Shown here: piece by piece, positions 45,799 through 56,668 of the stretch | Layout of the letters: each line of letters starts with the position of its first letter | How positions within the stretch are numbered: position 1 is the first letter of the stretch | Assembly: GCA_001724025.1 (NCBI GenBank) | Contig: MEDJ01000003.1 | Span: forward strand, 117,002 to 181,001 | Length of the DNA: 64,000 nucleotides | Source of the DNA: Acidobacteria bacterium SCN 69-37 | GTDB taxonomy: Bacteria > Acidobacteriota > Vicinamibacteria > Vicinamibacterales > SCN-69-37 | Direction: 5' to 3' | The notes under the pieces: model-generated | Database searches by the model: none | What the model saw: only the letters and a program-made list of their open reading frames with translations | Told to the model about the DNA's origin: nothing | Position numbers and translations under genes: made by a program

Positions 45799-45875
45799 GC
45801 CGGTGTAGCTCAGTTGGTTAGAGCATGCGGCTCATATCCGCAGGGTCCGGGGTTCAAGTCCCTGCACCGGCACCA
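45799..45875 (+). tRNA. tRNA with CAU anticodon (elongator Met, or Ile2 after TilS modification)
   Basis: 77 bases with encoded CCA. Acceptor GCCGGTG pairs with CACCGGC; D-arm GCTC..GAGC; anticodon stem TGCGG/CCGCA with loop CTCATAT; T-stem CCGGG-like with GTTCAAG loop. Position 1-72 is paired (G-C) and no three G-C pairs stand in the anticodon stem, so it is not an initiator. A CAU elongator can be Met or the lysidine-modified Ile2; the gene for the lysidine synthase TilS lies 81 bases downstream, which makes Ile2 a real option. Confidence 0.9.
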
Positions 45876-45879
45876 ATCA

Positions 45880-45956
45880 GAGGCTGGGAGGCGACGGGCT
45901 GGAAGGAGGCCGGAAGGCTCCCAGCCTCCTCCCAGCCTGCAGGCTTCCAGCCTCCC
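45880..45956. repeat. Family C repeat between the tRNA and tilS
   Basis: GAGGCTGGGAG (45880-45890) pairs perfectly with CTCCCAGCCTC (45918-45928), a hairpin just after the tRNA. The repeat runs right up to the tilS ATG and leaves no Shine-Dalgarno sequence. Confidence 0.7.
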
Positions 45957-47347
45957 ATGTCTCGCCTCGCGCATCGCGTTCTCGAGGCCATCACTGACGG
46001 TCCCCTCTGGCATGACGAGGACCGCGTCGCCGTCGCGATCTCCGGCGGCGCGGATTCGGTGGCGCTCGTCCGGATCCTCGGCGGGATCGTGCCGCACGTC
46101 GCCTGGACACTGGCCGGGCTCATGCACGTCCATCACGGCCTGCGCGGGGCCGAGGCCGACGCTGACGCGGCGTTCTGTCGCGACCTGGCCGACCGCCAGC
46201 ATCTGCCCATCGAAATCGTGCACGTCGACGTGCCGGCGGCCATGGCGGCCGGCGGGCGCTCGATCGAGGTGACGGCTCGGGCGCTGCGCTACGCGGCGTT
46301 CGAACGGGCCGCGCGTGCGCTGGGCGCGACGGTCGTGGCCACGGGACACACGGCCGACGACCAGGCCGAGACCGTGCTGTTGCGGCTGCTGCGCGGGGCG
46401 TCGGTGCGCGGCGCGTCAGGCATTCGGGCCCGGCGCGGCCCCTACGCGCGGCCCCTGCTCGGCGTGCGGCGGGCCGACCTCCGCGCGCATCTCGAGGCGA
46501 TCGGGCAGCCGTGGCGCGAGGACGCCTCGAACGCGGACGTGTCGATCCCGCGTAACCGCCTGCGCCAGCACTTGATGCCGGTCATCGAGCGCGACTGGCC
46601 GGGGGCCGTCCCGGCGCTGGCCCGGTTCGCGGCGTTGACCGCCGAGGACGAGCGGCTGCTCACCGCGCAGGCCGCCTCGGCCGCGGCCGACGTGATCCGT
46701 CCCGGCTCCGACGGGGTCGAACTGATCAGGCAGCCGCTCGACGCCCTGCCGGCGCCCGTGGCGCGTCGGGTCATCCGCCGCGCCGTCGAGCTGGCGGGCG
46801 GGACGCCGATCAGGCGCGAGATTGCGGACGTGTACCGGACCGTCCGGCGCGGGCGGCCGGGCGGGGGACTCGATCTGCACGGACTGCGCGTCGAGTGCAC
46901 ACCGGAGGGCGTGGTGCTGCGGGGGCATCGCCCCGCGGGGCGCGGCGCGACCTATGCCTGCCGGCTCGATCCGGGCGCCACGGTGCAGGTGACTGAAACC
47001 GGCGCGGAGGTCAGGGCGTCTTTTCTGACAGCCGTCGCGCGGCCGGGCGTGTCGCCCGGATGGGACGCCACCGCCGCCCTCCAGGCATCGTCGGTGACCT
47101 GGCCGCTGACCGTCCGCTGCCGGCAGCCCGGCGATCGGATGCGGCCGATCGGGGCACCGGGGCGTCGGCGGTTGCAGGACCTGTTCGTCGACAGGAAGGT
47201 GCCGCGCGTCTGGCGGGCGCGGTGGCCGGTGGTGGTCGACGCCACGGGACAGATTGTCTGGGTGCCGGGTGTGGCCGTGGCCGAGTCCTGCCGGGTCCGG
47301 GTGCCCGAGGGGGGCATGGTAATCTTGGAGTTCAAGAAGGGAATCCC

Positions 47348-47351
<4 letters not shown>
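45957..47351 (+). CDS. tilS: tRNA(Ile)-lysidine synthase
   Basis: 464 residues; changes C34 of the CAU-anticodon Ile2 tRNA to lysidine so that it reads AUA. PP-loop [16 protein letters not shown] near residue 28, [15 protein letters not shown], and [19 protein letters not shown]-terminal TilS domain ends with [13 protein letters not shown] and [12 protein letters not shown]. The ATG follows the family C repeat directly. It overlaps ftsH by four bases; the tilS-ftsH pair is common in bacteria. Confidence 0.94.
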
Positions 47352-49282
<1,931 letters not shown>

Positions 49283-49309
49283 GCCTCGATCGCTCGACCC
49301 GTCTACTCG

Positions 49310-50197
49310 GTGCCCCTGCCCGACGGCCGTGTGCTCGCACTCGGCCGTCGGACGCTCGTCATGGGCATCGTCAACGTCACCCCTGATTCCTTTTCCGATG
49401 GCGGCCTGCGCTTCGATGCGGGCCGCGCCGTGGCCGACGCGGTGCGGATGGTCGCTGACGGCGCGGACATCCTCGATGTCGGCGGCGAATCCACCAGGCC
49501 GGGCGCCGCGCCCGTCGACGCGGACGAGGAGTGGCGGCGCGTGGGGCCCGTGCTGCAGGGCCTGCGCGCGGCCGGCGTGTCTGTCCCGATGTCCATCGAT
49601 ACGTCGAAGGCCGTCGTGGCCGAACGCGCGATCGACGCGGGCGCGGTCATCGTCAACGACATCAGCGCGCTGGCGTTCGACCCCGCGCTTGCGGCGGTCG
49701 TGGCGCGGACGCGCGCGGCCGTCGTGCTGATGCACACGCGCGGCCGCCCGCAGACGATGGCGGCCGAGGCCCGGTATGGCGATGACGTGGTGGAGGAGGT
49801 GACGCGCGAACTGGAAGCGCGCGGGACTGTGGCGCGCGCGGCCGGTATTGCGCGCGAGGCCATCCTCTACGATCCCGGCTTCGGGTTTGCCAAGCAGGCC
49901 CGGCATTCGCTGGCGATCCTGGCCGGGCTCGCGCGGCTGCACGTGCTCGGCGCGCCGCTGGTCTCGGGGCCTTCGCGCAAATCGTTCCTGACCGCCGCGC
50001 TTGGCGACGTGCCGCCCGCCGATCGCGTCTGGGGGACCGCGGCCGCCGTCACTGCTTCGATCCTCGCCGGTGCCCACATCGTGCGCGTCCACGACGTCGA
50101 GGCCATGGTGCAGGTGGCGCGGACCGCGGATGCGATCCTGACGGCGGCCTCCGAGCCCCACGGCCCCGCAGCATTCCCCCGAGGCCCCCGAGGCTGA
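49310..50197 (+). CDS. folP: Dihydropteroate synthase
   Basis: Folate pathway enzyme joining p-aminobenzoate to the pterin; TIM barrel of about 290 residues. Motifs: VMGIVNVTPDSFSDGG, ILDVGGESTRPGAAPVD, SIDTSKAVVAERAI, LYDPGFGFAKQARHS, GPSRKSFL, and GAHIVRVHDVEAM. The normal domain ends near residue 280; the last residues (FPRGPRG) and the TGA stop come from a family A repeat. 27 bases after ftsH; GTG start. Confidence 0.95.
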   Translation: MPLPDGRVLALGRRTLVMGIVNVTPDSFSDGGLRFDAGRAVADAVRMVADGADILDVGGESTRPGAAPVDADEEWRRVGPVLQGLRAAGVSVPMSIDTSKAVVAERAIDAGAVIVNDISALAFDPALAAVVARTRAAVVLMHTRGRPQTMAAEARYGDDVVEEVTRELEARGTVARAAGIAREAILYDPGFGFAKQARHSLAILAGLARLHVLGAPLVSGPSRKSFLTAALGDVPPADRVWGTAAAVTASILAGAHIVRVHDVEAMVQVARTADAILTAASEPHGPAAFPRGPRG

Positions 50198-50262
50198 AGC
50201 CTCGGGGCTCCGAAAGGCTTCCAGCCTCCTTCCCGCCTGCCGCCTCCCAGCCTCCTCTGATA
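50185..50262. repeat. Family A copy fused to a family C block
   Basis: Family A palindrome at 50185-50213 (CCCCGAGGCTGAAGCCTCGG form) contains the folP stop. It is followed directly by GGCTTCCAGCCTCCTTCCCG and CCTCCCAGCCTCC of family C. Confidence 0.78.
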
Positions 50263-50266
50263 CGCT
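50261..50266 (+). promoter_or_regulatory. Candidate -10 box of cdaA
   Basis: TACGCT (preceded by TGA), 10 bases before the ATG at 50277, so any leader would be only 3-4 bases. Confidence 0.35.
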
Positions 50267-50276
50267 ATTTCTGCCC

Positions 50277-51086
50277 ATGCGCCAGATCACTTCATGGCTG
50301 ACCCCGCCACAGGTGTCCGCATGGGATGTCGTCGACATCCTGGTCGTCTCGCTGCTGATTTACGAGGCGCTGAAGCTCATTCGCGGCACCCGTGCCATGC
50401 AGATGGCAATCGGGTCCGTCTTCGTCCTGTTGCTCGTGTACCTCTCGCAGGCCTTCCCGCTCCGGACGCTCGGCTGGCTGATGCAGAACCTGCTCGCCTA
50501 TGCCGGGTTCGCGGCCATCGTGCTGTTTCAGTCAGACATCAGGCGGGCGCTCTCGCACCTCGGCCGTGCGCGGTTCTTCCGCTACCTCGGGCGATCGGAA
50601 CGGGCGGCCGACACGGTGGAGGAAGTCGTCACGGCGGCCAGCATGCTCGCCAAGGCGCGGGTGGGCGCCCTGATCGTGTTCGAGCGCGAGATCGGGCTGC
50701 GCAACTACGTCGAGAGCGGGATTCCGCTCGACGCGGCCGTCAGCTACGATCTGCTGATCACCATCTTCCAGCCCTCGACGCCGCTGCACGACGGCGCCGT
50801 CATCCTGTCGGAGGAGCGCATCGCGGCGGCGGCCTGCTTCCTGCCGATCAGTGTCGGGACGCAGTTCGACAAGGATCTCGGGACGCGGCACCGGGCGGCC
50901 ATCGGGCTGACGGAGGAATGTGACGCGCTGGCCGTCATCGTCTCCGAGGAGCGCGGCGAGATCTCGGTGGCGCGGCAGGGCGAGATCGAACGACGGCTGT
51001 CGCCCGACGACCTCCGTCAGCGCCTGCAGATGCACGTGTTGCAGCGTGGACCGAACCGGCCGGGCACGGCGGGAGCGCGACGCTGA
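50277..51086 (+). CDS. cdaA: Diadenylate cyclase CdaA
   Basis: 269 residues; makes the second messenger c-di-AMP from two ATP. Three N-terminal transmembrane helices (residues about 15-85), then the DisA_N/DAC domain with the active-site motifs STPLHDGAVILSEERI (DGA) and LGTRHRAAIGLTEECDALAV (RHR). Followed in operon by cdaR and glmM, the same order as in Firmicutes. An alternative symbol is dacA. Confidence 0.95.
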   Translation: MRQITSWLTPPQVSAWDVVDILVVSLLIYEALKLIRGTRAMQMAIGSVFVLLLVYLSQAFPLRTLGWLMQNLLAYAGFAAIVLFQSDIRRALSHLGRARFFRYLGRSERAADTVEEVVTAASMLAKARVGALIVFEREIGLRNYVESGIPLDAAVSYDLLITIFQPSTPLHDGAVILSEERIAAAACFLPISVGTQFDKDLGTRHRAAIGLTEECDALAVIVSEERGEISVARQGEIERRLSPDDLRQRLQMHVLQRGPNRPGTAGARR

Positions 51087-51805
51087 TGGCCTGGCATCCG
51101 TTCCGCAACTTCGGGCTGAAGGTCCTGGCGTTCTCGCTCGGCGGACTGCTGTGGTTCACGATCAGCGGCTACGAGATCGAGCGCCGCATCTCGGTGCCCG
51201 TGTCGTACCGCAATGTGCCGGCGTCGTTCGAGATGACGGGCGAGCAGACCGATCGAGTGACCGTGCAGGTGCGCGGGGACGACAACGTCGTGAGCGCACT
51301 GACCGAGGGCGCCATTCGCGTGGTCGTCGATCTCGAGGGCAGCCAGCCGGGCGCCAACACGATCCCGCTGCGGACCGATCAGGTGGCCACACCGCCGCGT
51401 GTCGACGTGCTGCAGATCGATCCCGGCACCGTCACCGTGATGATGGAGCGGGCCGGGCAGATCATGGTGCCGGTGCGGCCGACGCTCGAGGGGCGTCCGG
51501 CGCCGGGATTCGCCGTCACGCAGGTCACGGCCGATCCGGAACGCGTGACGATTGCCGGTCCCGAGAGTCGTCTCGTCGGGCGCATCGACGTCGTCACCGA
51601 GCGCATCATGGTGGAAGGGCGCAACGGCCGCTTCACGCAGGAAGTGGCCGTCGGCGTGAACAATCCCCGGCTGCGCGTGCAATCGCCGCGCACCGTGCGC
51701 GTCACGGTGACGATTGAGCCGGTGACGCCGGACGCCGGCGGCGCGTCCGGCGAGGCCGTCGTCGCGCCCGAGTCCCCGTCGCCTGGAGTATCGTCTGACC
51801 CGTGA
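51086..51805 (+). CDS. cdaR: YbbR-domain protein, CdaA regulator type
   Basis: 239 residues; an N-terminal membrane anchor (FGLKVLAFSLGGLLWFTISG) and two or three extracytoplasmic YbbR repeats (VPVSYRNVPASFEMTGEQTD; VPVRPTLEGRPAPGFAV). In Firmicutes CdaR modulates CdaA activity. Overlaps cdaA by one base and glmM by four. Confidence 0.88.
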   Translation: MAWHPFRNFGLKVLAFSLGGLLWFTISGYEIERRISVPVSYRNVPASFEMTGEQTDRVTVQVRGDDNVVSALTEGAIRVVVDLEGSQPGANTIPLRTDQVATPPRVDVLQIDPGTVTVMMERAGQIMVPVRPTLEGRPAPGFAVTQVTADPERVTIAGPESRLVGRIDVVTERIMVEGRNGRFTQEVAVGVNNPRLRVQSPRTVRVTVTIEPVTPDAGGASGEAVVAPESPSPGVSSDP

Positions 51806-53139
51806 GTGACAAGTTGTTTGGAACCGATGGCGTTCGAGGCGTGGCCGGTGAGTGGCCGCTCGACGCGCGGACGGTGACGCGGCTCGGGGCCGCGCTCGTC
51901 CGGACCCTCGCGGTCCCCCAGGGGCCGCGCCTGATCGTCGGCCGCGACACGCGCGAGTCCGGCGAGTGGATCGAGCGGGCGCTGGCCAACGGCGCCGTCT
52001 GGGCGGGCGCGCACGTGACCAGCGCCGGTGTCGTGCCCACGCCGGCCGTCGCGTACCTGGCCGGAGCGCTGGATTTCGATCTCGGCGTCGTCCTGTCCGC
52101 CTCGCACAATCCGTATGCCGACAACGGCATCAAGGTGTTCTCGGGGCACGGCCAGAAGTTCGGCGAAGCGGCCGAGCGCGCCGTCGAGGCGATTGTCGCC
52201 GACCCGTCGTGGACCGTGCCGGAGTCGGCCGCGGCGACCATCGTGCAGCAGCCGCTCGTCGACGCGTACCTGGCGCACGTCAGCCAACTGCTCCCGTCCG
52301 TGTCGCGTCTGCGCGGGGCGCGGCTGGCCATCGACATGGCCAACGGGGCCACCACGGCCACGGCGGCGCGCGTCCTCGATCACCTCGGCTTCGAGCTGGT
52401 GACGACGGGCGACCGGCCCGACGGCCGGAACATCAACCTCGAGTGCGGATCGACGCACCCGCAGGGGCTGGCACGGGCCGTGGTCGAGTCGAGGTGCCTG
52501 CTCGGCATCGCCTTCGACGGTGACGGCGACCGCGCCATCTTCGTCGATCACACGGGGCGCATCGTCGATGGTGACGCCGTGCTGCTGATGCTCGCCCGCG
52601 CGCGGCAGCGCGAGGGACGGCTGGCGCACGAGACGGTCGTCGCCACGGTGATGAGCAACATCGGGCTGGAGATCGCGCTGCGCCGGCACGGCATCCGGCT
52701 CGTCCGCACGGGCGTGGGCGACAAGTACGTGATGGAGGAGATGGTGCGCGGCGGCTTCGTCCTGGGCGGCGAGCAGTCGGGACACATCATCCTGGCCGAG
52801 CACCTGGCCACCGGCGACGGCGTGGCTACGGCACTTGCCATCCTGAGCGTGCTCGAGGAAACCGGCCAGTCGCTCGCGGAGCTCGCCGCCGAGCTGGTGA
52901 CCTATCCCCAGACGCTGGTGAACGTGCGCGTGCGCGAGAAGGTGCCGGTGGCCTCCGTCCCGGCCGTGGCCGATGCCATCAGGCAGGTGGAAGCGGCGCT
53001 CGACGGACAGGGCCGGGTGCTGGTCCGGTACTCGGGGACCGAGCCGCTGCTGCGCATCATGATCGAGGGACCGACGCAGTCGGCCGTCGACGGGTGGGCC
53101 GAGCAGATTGCGGTCTCGGTGCGCACGCACCTCTGCTGA
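51802..53139 (+). CDS. glmM: Phosphoglucosamine mutase
   Basis: 445 residues; interconverts glucosamine-6- and -1-phosphate for cell-wall precursors. N-terminal KLFGTDGVRGVAGEWPLDAR, active-site serine loop SASHNPYADNGIKVFSG near residue 100, metal loop IAFDGDGDRAIFVD, sugar loop GGEQSGHIILAEH, and phosphate loop RYSGTEPLLRIMIEG. The GTG start overlaps cdaR. GlmM can inhibit CdaA in Firmicutes, so the cluster may link cell-wall and c-di-AMP metabolism. Confidence 0.96.
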   Translation: MSDKLFGTDGVRGVAGEWPLDARTVTRLGAALVRTLAVPQGPRLIVGRDTRESGEWIERALANGAVWAGAHVTSAGVVPTPAVAYLAGALDFDLGVVLSASHNPYADNGIKVFSGHGQKFGEAAERAVEAIVADPSWTVPESAAATIVQQPLVDAYLAHVSQLLPSVSRLRGARLAIDMANGATTATAARVLDHLGFELVTTGDRPDGRNINLECGSTHPQGLARAVVESRCLLGIAFDGDGDRAIFVDHTGRIVDGDAVLLMLARARQREGRLAHETVVATVMSNIGLEIALRRHGIRLVRTGVGDKYVMEEMVRGGFVLGGEQSGHIILAEHLATGDGVATALAILSVLEETGQSLAELAAELVTYPQTLVNVRVREKVPVASVPAVADAIRQVEAALDGQGRVLVRYSGTEPLLRIMIEGPTQSAVDGWAEQIAVSVRTHLC

Positions 53140-53146
53140 GGCGGGC

Positions 53147-53926
53147 ATGGTACGGCTGTCGGTCAACGTGAACAAGGTGGCGACGCTGCGCAATTCGCGC
53201 GGCGGCCGGGAGCCCGGTGTGCTCCAGGCCGTGGACGTGTGTCTCGAGGCCGGCGCGCCGGGCATCACCGTGCACCATCGGGCCGACGAACGGCACATCC
53301 GGCGCGGCGACGTCCTCGACATCGCCGCACGGCTGGCGCAGGTGCGCGCGGACGGCGGCACACCGGAGTTCAATATCGAGGGCGATCCGCGCCCGGATCT
53401 GCTCGCGCTCGTGCACGAGGTGCGGCCCACCCAGTGCACGCTGGTCCCCGTCAGGCCCGGCGAGATCACGAGCCAGGCCGGGTGGCCCGTCGAGACGGAC
53501 GCGGCCTGGATGGGCGCCATCGTCAGGGACCTGCGGCACGCGGGGATCCGCGTATCGCTGTTCGTCGATCCGGATCCGGCGGCCGTCCGCTGGGCGGCGG
53601 CGCTCGAGGCCGACAGGGTCGAGCTCTATACGGAACCGTTCGCGCGTGCCTGGGAGCAGGGCGAGGGGGCGGCCCGCTTCGAGCAGTACGCTGCGGCCGC
53701 GCGCCTGGCGCACGATCTGGGCCTCGGTGTGAACGCCGGGCACGATCTCGATCTGCGCAACCTGCCGCTGTTCCGCTCGTTGCCGCACCTGGACGAGGTG
53801 TCGATCGGTCACGCGCTCATGTCGCACGCGCTGTTCGTCGGACTCGATCGGTCTGTGCGCGACTACCTGGCCGTGCTGGCCCCACCTGGCGATCGGAGCG
53901 TGAACGACACGCCTCCGACTGTATGA
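53147..53926 (+). CDS. pdxJ: Pyridoxine 5'-phosphate synthase
   Basis: 259 residues; last ring-closing step of vitamin B6 synthesis. TIM barrel with SVNVNKVATLRNSRGG at the start (the NVNK type rather than the E. coli NIDH type), catalytic Glu in FNIEGDPRPD, His in VNAGHDLDLRNL, and SIGHALMSHALFVGLDRSV at the end. ATG 53147 is 7 bases after the glmM stop. Confidence 0.92.
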   Translation: MVRLSVNVNKVATLRNSRGGREPGVLQAVDVCLEAGAPGITVHHRADERHIRRGDVLDIAARLAQVRADGGTPEFNIEGDPRPDLLALVHEVRPTQCTLVPVRPGEITSQAGWPVETDAAWMGAIVRDLRHAGIRVSLFVDPDPAAVRWAAALEADRVELYTEPFARAWEQGEGAARFEQYAAAARLAHDLGLGVNAGHDLDLRNLPLFRSLPHLDEVSIGHALMSHALFVGLDRSVRDYLAVLAPPGDRSVNDTPPTV

Positions 53927-53945
53927 TCGACGGTCGAGATCTCTG

Positions 53946-54557
53946 ATGCGGAAAGATTCCCTTGCGTTCGCGCTGTCCGGTGTCGTGTTCGGGCTGTTGA
54001 TGGGCTGGATGATCGGCACGCAGCACGCGCCGCAGCCTGCTGCGCCGGCGGCCGCGCCCGTGGCGCAGGCCGCGCCGGGCCAGCAGCCGGCCGCCGCGCC
54101 GCCGCCGCTCGATCAGGCCCGCGTCTCGGCCCTCGAGCAGCAGGCCAAGGCCGAGCCCGGCAATGCGGCCGTGCGCATTGCGCTCGGCAATCTCTATTTC
54201 GACTCGGAACAGTTCGCCGACGCGGCGCCCTGGTACGAGGCGGCCCTCGAGATCGATCCGCGGAACGTGGATGCGACGACCGATCTCGGCATCGTCTACT
54301 TCTACCAGCGGCAGTTCGATCGCGCGCTCGCGACGTTCGACAGGGCCCTGGCCGTCGATCCCGGCCACGTCAAGGCGCTGCTCAACCAGGGCATCGTCAG
54401 GAGCATGGGGAAGCAGGACTTCGCGGGTGCGGCCGAGTCGTGGGAGAGGGTCGTGACGCTGGCTCCCGACAGCGAAGAGGCACGGCTGGCCAGAATGGGG
54501 CTCGAGGGGATCCGTTCGAGCCAGGCGCCGGGTCAGGGCGCTGCTGCCGTGCAGTAG
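53946..54557 (+). CDS. Membrane-anchored TPR protein
   Basis: 203 residues: N-terminal transmembrane anchor (LAFALSGVVFGLLMGWMIG), an Ala/Pro/Gln-rich linker (residues 27-55), and about three tetratricopeptide repeats (AVRIALGNLYFDSEQFADAA; DATTDLGIVYFYQRQFDRAL; HVKALLNQGIVRSMGKQDFA). It is a protein-protein contact module, partner unknown. 19 bases after pdxJ. Confidence 0.82.
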   Translation: MRKDSLAFALSGVVFGLLMGWMIGTQHAPQPAAPAAAPVAQAAPGQQPAAAPPPLDQARVSALEQQAKAEPGNAAVRIALGNLYFDSEQFADAAPWYEAALEIDPRNVDATTDLGIVYFYQRQFDRALATFDRALAVDPGHVKALLNQGIVRSMGKQDFAGAAESWERVVTLAPDSEEARLARMGLEGIRSSQAPGQGAAAVQ

Positions 54558-54564
54558 GTGATTC

Positions 54565-54867
54565 GTGGCCCTGCTGCTCTGGATCCTGCGCGTCCTCGTC
54601 CTGCTGCTGATTGCCCGGTTCCTCGTGACGATGGTGCGGCAGGCGATCCGATACGCCGGGGGCTCGTCGTCCTCGCCGAATCCGGCACGCGGGAGGAAGC
54701 CCGAGCGGATTGGCGGGACGCTCGTGCAGGATCCGCAGTGCGGCACGTACATTCCGCAGGACCGCGCGATTGCGCACACGTCCGGTGGAGCAACGACCTA
54801 CTTCTGCTCGACGACGTGCCGGGATGCGTGGATGCAGGGAACCGCGGAGTCACGGGCCCGATCGTGA
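54565..54867 (+). CDS. PP0621-like small membrane protein with a Cys metal-binding motif
   Basis: 100 residues: one transmembrane helix (LLLWILRVLVLLLIARFLVT), a basic linker, then DPQCGTYIPQDRAIAHTSGG and TYFCSTTCRDAWMQG. The four cysteine positions (C, C-x3-C and neighbours) look like a TRASH/YHS-type zinc or metal site. GTG start, 7 bases after the TPR gene. Last gene of this operon before a hairpin region. Confidence 0.75.
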   Translation: MALLLWILRVLVLLLIARFLVTMVRQAIRYAGGSSSSPNPARGRKPERIGGTLVQDPQCGTYIPQDRAIAHTSGGATTYFCSTTCRDAWMQGTAESRARS

Positions 54868-55164
54868 AACCGTGGAGGCCATGGAGGCAGGGAGACGATG
54901 CGACGAGCGACGGGCCGGGAGACGCGGCGCGTGAAAACGAAAGGGCGAATCGTTTGCGTGCCCTTTCGTTTTCACGCGTCACGTCTCCCGGCCAGCGGCC
55001 GAATGGCCGCCGGCCGACTCGTCGAGTCGGCCGCGCTCGTCGCGCAATCAGCACGCGCCGTCTCCATGTCCTTCATGCCCTCCATGGTTCATGTCCCGCT
55101 GCCGCCCGGTCGCCTCGTAGCCTCGTAGTCTTGTCGCCCTGTCGCCGTCTTCTTCCAGCCACCC
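54868..55164. other. Intergenic region of about 300 bases with nested hairpins and family D sequence
   Basis: No gene is seen. It holds three hairpins (54913-55033) and then C/T-rich CCTCGTAGCCTCGTAGTC sequence of family D up to the aldolase start. TAGCCT (55118-55123) and TAGTCT (55126-55131) in that part could be -10 boxes for the BMC operon. Confidence 0.5.
54913..55033. repeat. Three successive inverted repeats
   Basis: Hairpin 1 spans 54913-54993: outer arms GGCCGGGAGACG / CGTCTCCCGGCC, four mismatched bases, inner 18-base perfect arms (54929-54946 with 54960-54977, GCGTGAAAACGAAAGGGC), 13-base loop. Hairpin 2: GCGGCC-GAAT-GGCCGC (54995-55010). Hairpin 3: CGGCCGACTC-GTC-GAGTCGGCCG split as two 10-base arms (55011-55033). 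Likely transcription end for the upstream operon, or a small mobile-element-like relic. Confidence 0.75.
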
Positions 55165-56061
55165 ATGTCTGACTCCCAACTCCGTGAAGACATCGTCGAG
55201 ATTGGCCGTCGTCTCTGGCTGCGCGGGTTCGTCGCGTCCAACGACGGCAACATCAGCGTGCGCGTTGCCGACGACCGTGTGCTGATGACGCCGACCGCTG
55301 TGTCGAAGGGCTTCATGACGCCCGACATGATGGTCATCACCGACATGGACGGCACGCTCGTCTCCGGCGCGCCCGGGCGCAAGCCCTCGTCCGAGATCAA
55401 GATGCACCTGGTCGCGTACAGGCAACGGCCGGACGTGAAGGCCGTCGTCCATGCGCACCCGCCGCTCGCGACAGGGTTCGCGGTCGCCGGCATTCCCCTC
55501 GACCGCGCCGTGCTCGCCGAGGTCGTGACGACGCTCGGCAGCATCCCGATTGCGGAGTACGCCACGCCGTCGACGCAGGAACTGCCGGACGCGGTGAAGC
55601 CGTATGTCGGCGCGCACGACGGCCTGCTGCTCGCCAATCACGGGGCGCTCGCGCTCGGGGCCGACCTGTTCGGCGCGTACTACAAGATGGAGACGATCGA
55701 GCACTTTGCGCGCATCAGCCTGGTGGCGCGGCAGCTCGGTCGCGAGAACCTCCTCTCGCGCGACGAGGTCGATCGGCTCCAGGGACTCCGCACGCGATAC
55801 GGGATCGCGTCGCCCGCGCCCGTGTGCGTGGACGAGACGCCGGGCGCGCGTCGCGGGCCTGACGAGGCCGTGAACTGTCAGGCGGTCTACGCGCCGGCCA
55901 CGAGCGGCGAGCGACTCGTGCCCGATCCCGGAACGGTCCCCGCGGTCGAGGCCGGTTCGGTAGGTACGAACGGCGGGATTCGGCTAACATACGCGCAGTT
56001 GACGGCGCTCATCGACGACGCCGTTGCGCAGGTTGCTGAAGGACTGGGACTCAAGCGGTAG
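55165..56061 (+). CDS. Class II aldolase with C-terminal encapsulation-like helix
   Basis: 298 residues, about 80 longer than FucA. Zinc aldolase/adducin fold: SNDGNISVRV, TPTAVSKGFM, the Glu in KPSSEIKMHLVAYRQ, zinc histidines in VVHAHPPLATGF, and LLLANHGALALGAD. After a low-complexity linker (residues about 225-270), the C-terminus ends in an amphipathic helix, LTYAQLTALIDDAVAQVAEG, of the kind that targets cargo to microcompartments. Likely splits a deoxysugar-1-phosphate (fuculose- or rhamnulose-1-phosphate) to lactaldehyde and DHAP, judged from other BMC aldolases. No Shine-Dalgarno sequence. Confidence 0.87.
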   Translation: MSDSQLREDIVEIGRRLWLRGFVASNDGNISVRVADDRVLMTPTAVSKGFMTPDMMVITDMDGTLVSGAPGRKPSSEIKMHLVAYRQRPDVKAVVHAHPPLATGFAVAGIPLDRAVLAEVVTTLGSIPIAEYATPSTQELPDAVKPYVGAHDGLLLANHGALALGADLFGAYYKMETIEHFARISLVARQLGRENLLSRDEVDRLQGLRTRYGIASPAPVCVDETPGARRGPDEAVNCQAVYAPATSGERLVPDPGTVPAVEAGSVGTNGGIRLTYAQLTALIDDAVAQVAEGLGLKR

Positions 56062-56085
56062 ATCCGGTTCCTCCTGGAGGGTCAG

Positions 56086-56373
56086 ATGGGCGAGGCGCTC
56101 GGAATGGTCGAGACGAAGGGGCTGGTCGCGATGATCGAAGCGGCCGACGCCATGGTCAAGGCCGCAAAGGTCACGTTGGTCGGGTGGGAGAAGATCGGAG
56201 CCGGCTACGTGACCGCGATCGTCCGCGGTGACGTCGCGGCCGTCAAGGCCGCCACCGATGCCGGTGCCGCCGCCGCGCGCCGCGTCGGCGAACTCGTCTC
56301 CGTCCACGTCATCCCGCGGCCGCACGCCAATCTCGAGGACGTGCTGCCGATCGGCAAGGCCGCCAAGGGCTGA
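56086..56373 (+). CDS. BMC-domain hexameric shell protein (PduA/CcmK type)
   Basis: 95 residues, one BMC domain: [20 protein letters not shown], then [20 protein letters not shown] and [17 protein letters not shown]. It forms the hexagonal tiles of a protein shell; the pore loop corresponds to KIGAGYV. A strong GGAGGG stands before the ATG. The only hexamer gene in this locus. Confidence 0.95.
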   Translation: MGEALGMVETKGLVAMIEAADAMVKAAKVTLVGWEKIGAGYVTAIVRGDVAAVKAATDAGAAAARRVGELVSVHVIPRPHANLEDVLPIGKAAKG

Positions 56374-56392
56374 ACGCGTTCGGCGTCGTTCC

Positions 56393-56662
56393 ATGCTCCT
56401 CGCCAGAATCGTCGGCACGGTCGTCGCCACGCGCAAGGACGATCGGCTCGTCAGCAGCAAGTTCCTCATCGTCAGGCCCGTCGATCCGGCCGGCACGCCG
56501 GAGGGGAACCATCTCGTGGCTGTCGACACCGTGGATGCCGGCGTGGGCGAGACCGTGCTCGTCGTCAGCGGCAGTTCCGCGCGCATGGCCGCCGGGTTGA
56601 AGGACTCGCCCGTGGACGCGGCCATCGTCGGCGTGGTCGATCAGGTCGAGGTGAAGGGGTAG
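56393..56662 (+). CDS. EutN/CcmL-type pentameric shell protein, first
   Basis: 89 residues. MLLARIVGTVVATRKDDRLV, LIVRPVDPAG, AVDTVDAGVGETVLVVSGSS and VDAAIVGVVDQVEV are the EutN/CcmL fold, which caps the shell vertices. 19 bases after the hexamer gene. Confidence 0.93.
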   Translation: MLLARIVGTVVATRKDDRLVSSKFLIVRPVDPAGTPEGNHLVAVDTVDAGVGETVLVVSGSSARMAAGLKDSPVDAAIVGVVDQVEVKG

Positions 56663-56668
56663 CGCGTC

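Noticed and set aside
45799-45875. Initiator tRNA-Met
   Set aside because: Base 1 and 72 are paired and the anticodon stem lacks the three G-C pairs of initiators.
51379-53520. Minus-strand open frame of about 713 codons
   Set aside because: Antisense to cdaR, glmM and pdxJ, all well supported.
54868-55164. Short open frames over the hairpin region (for example 54898-55128)
   Set aside because: They read through inverted repeats, lack start signals and match nothing.
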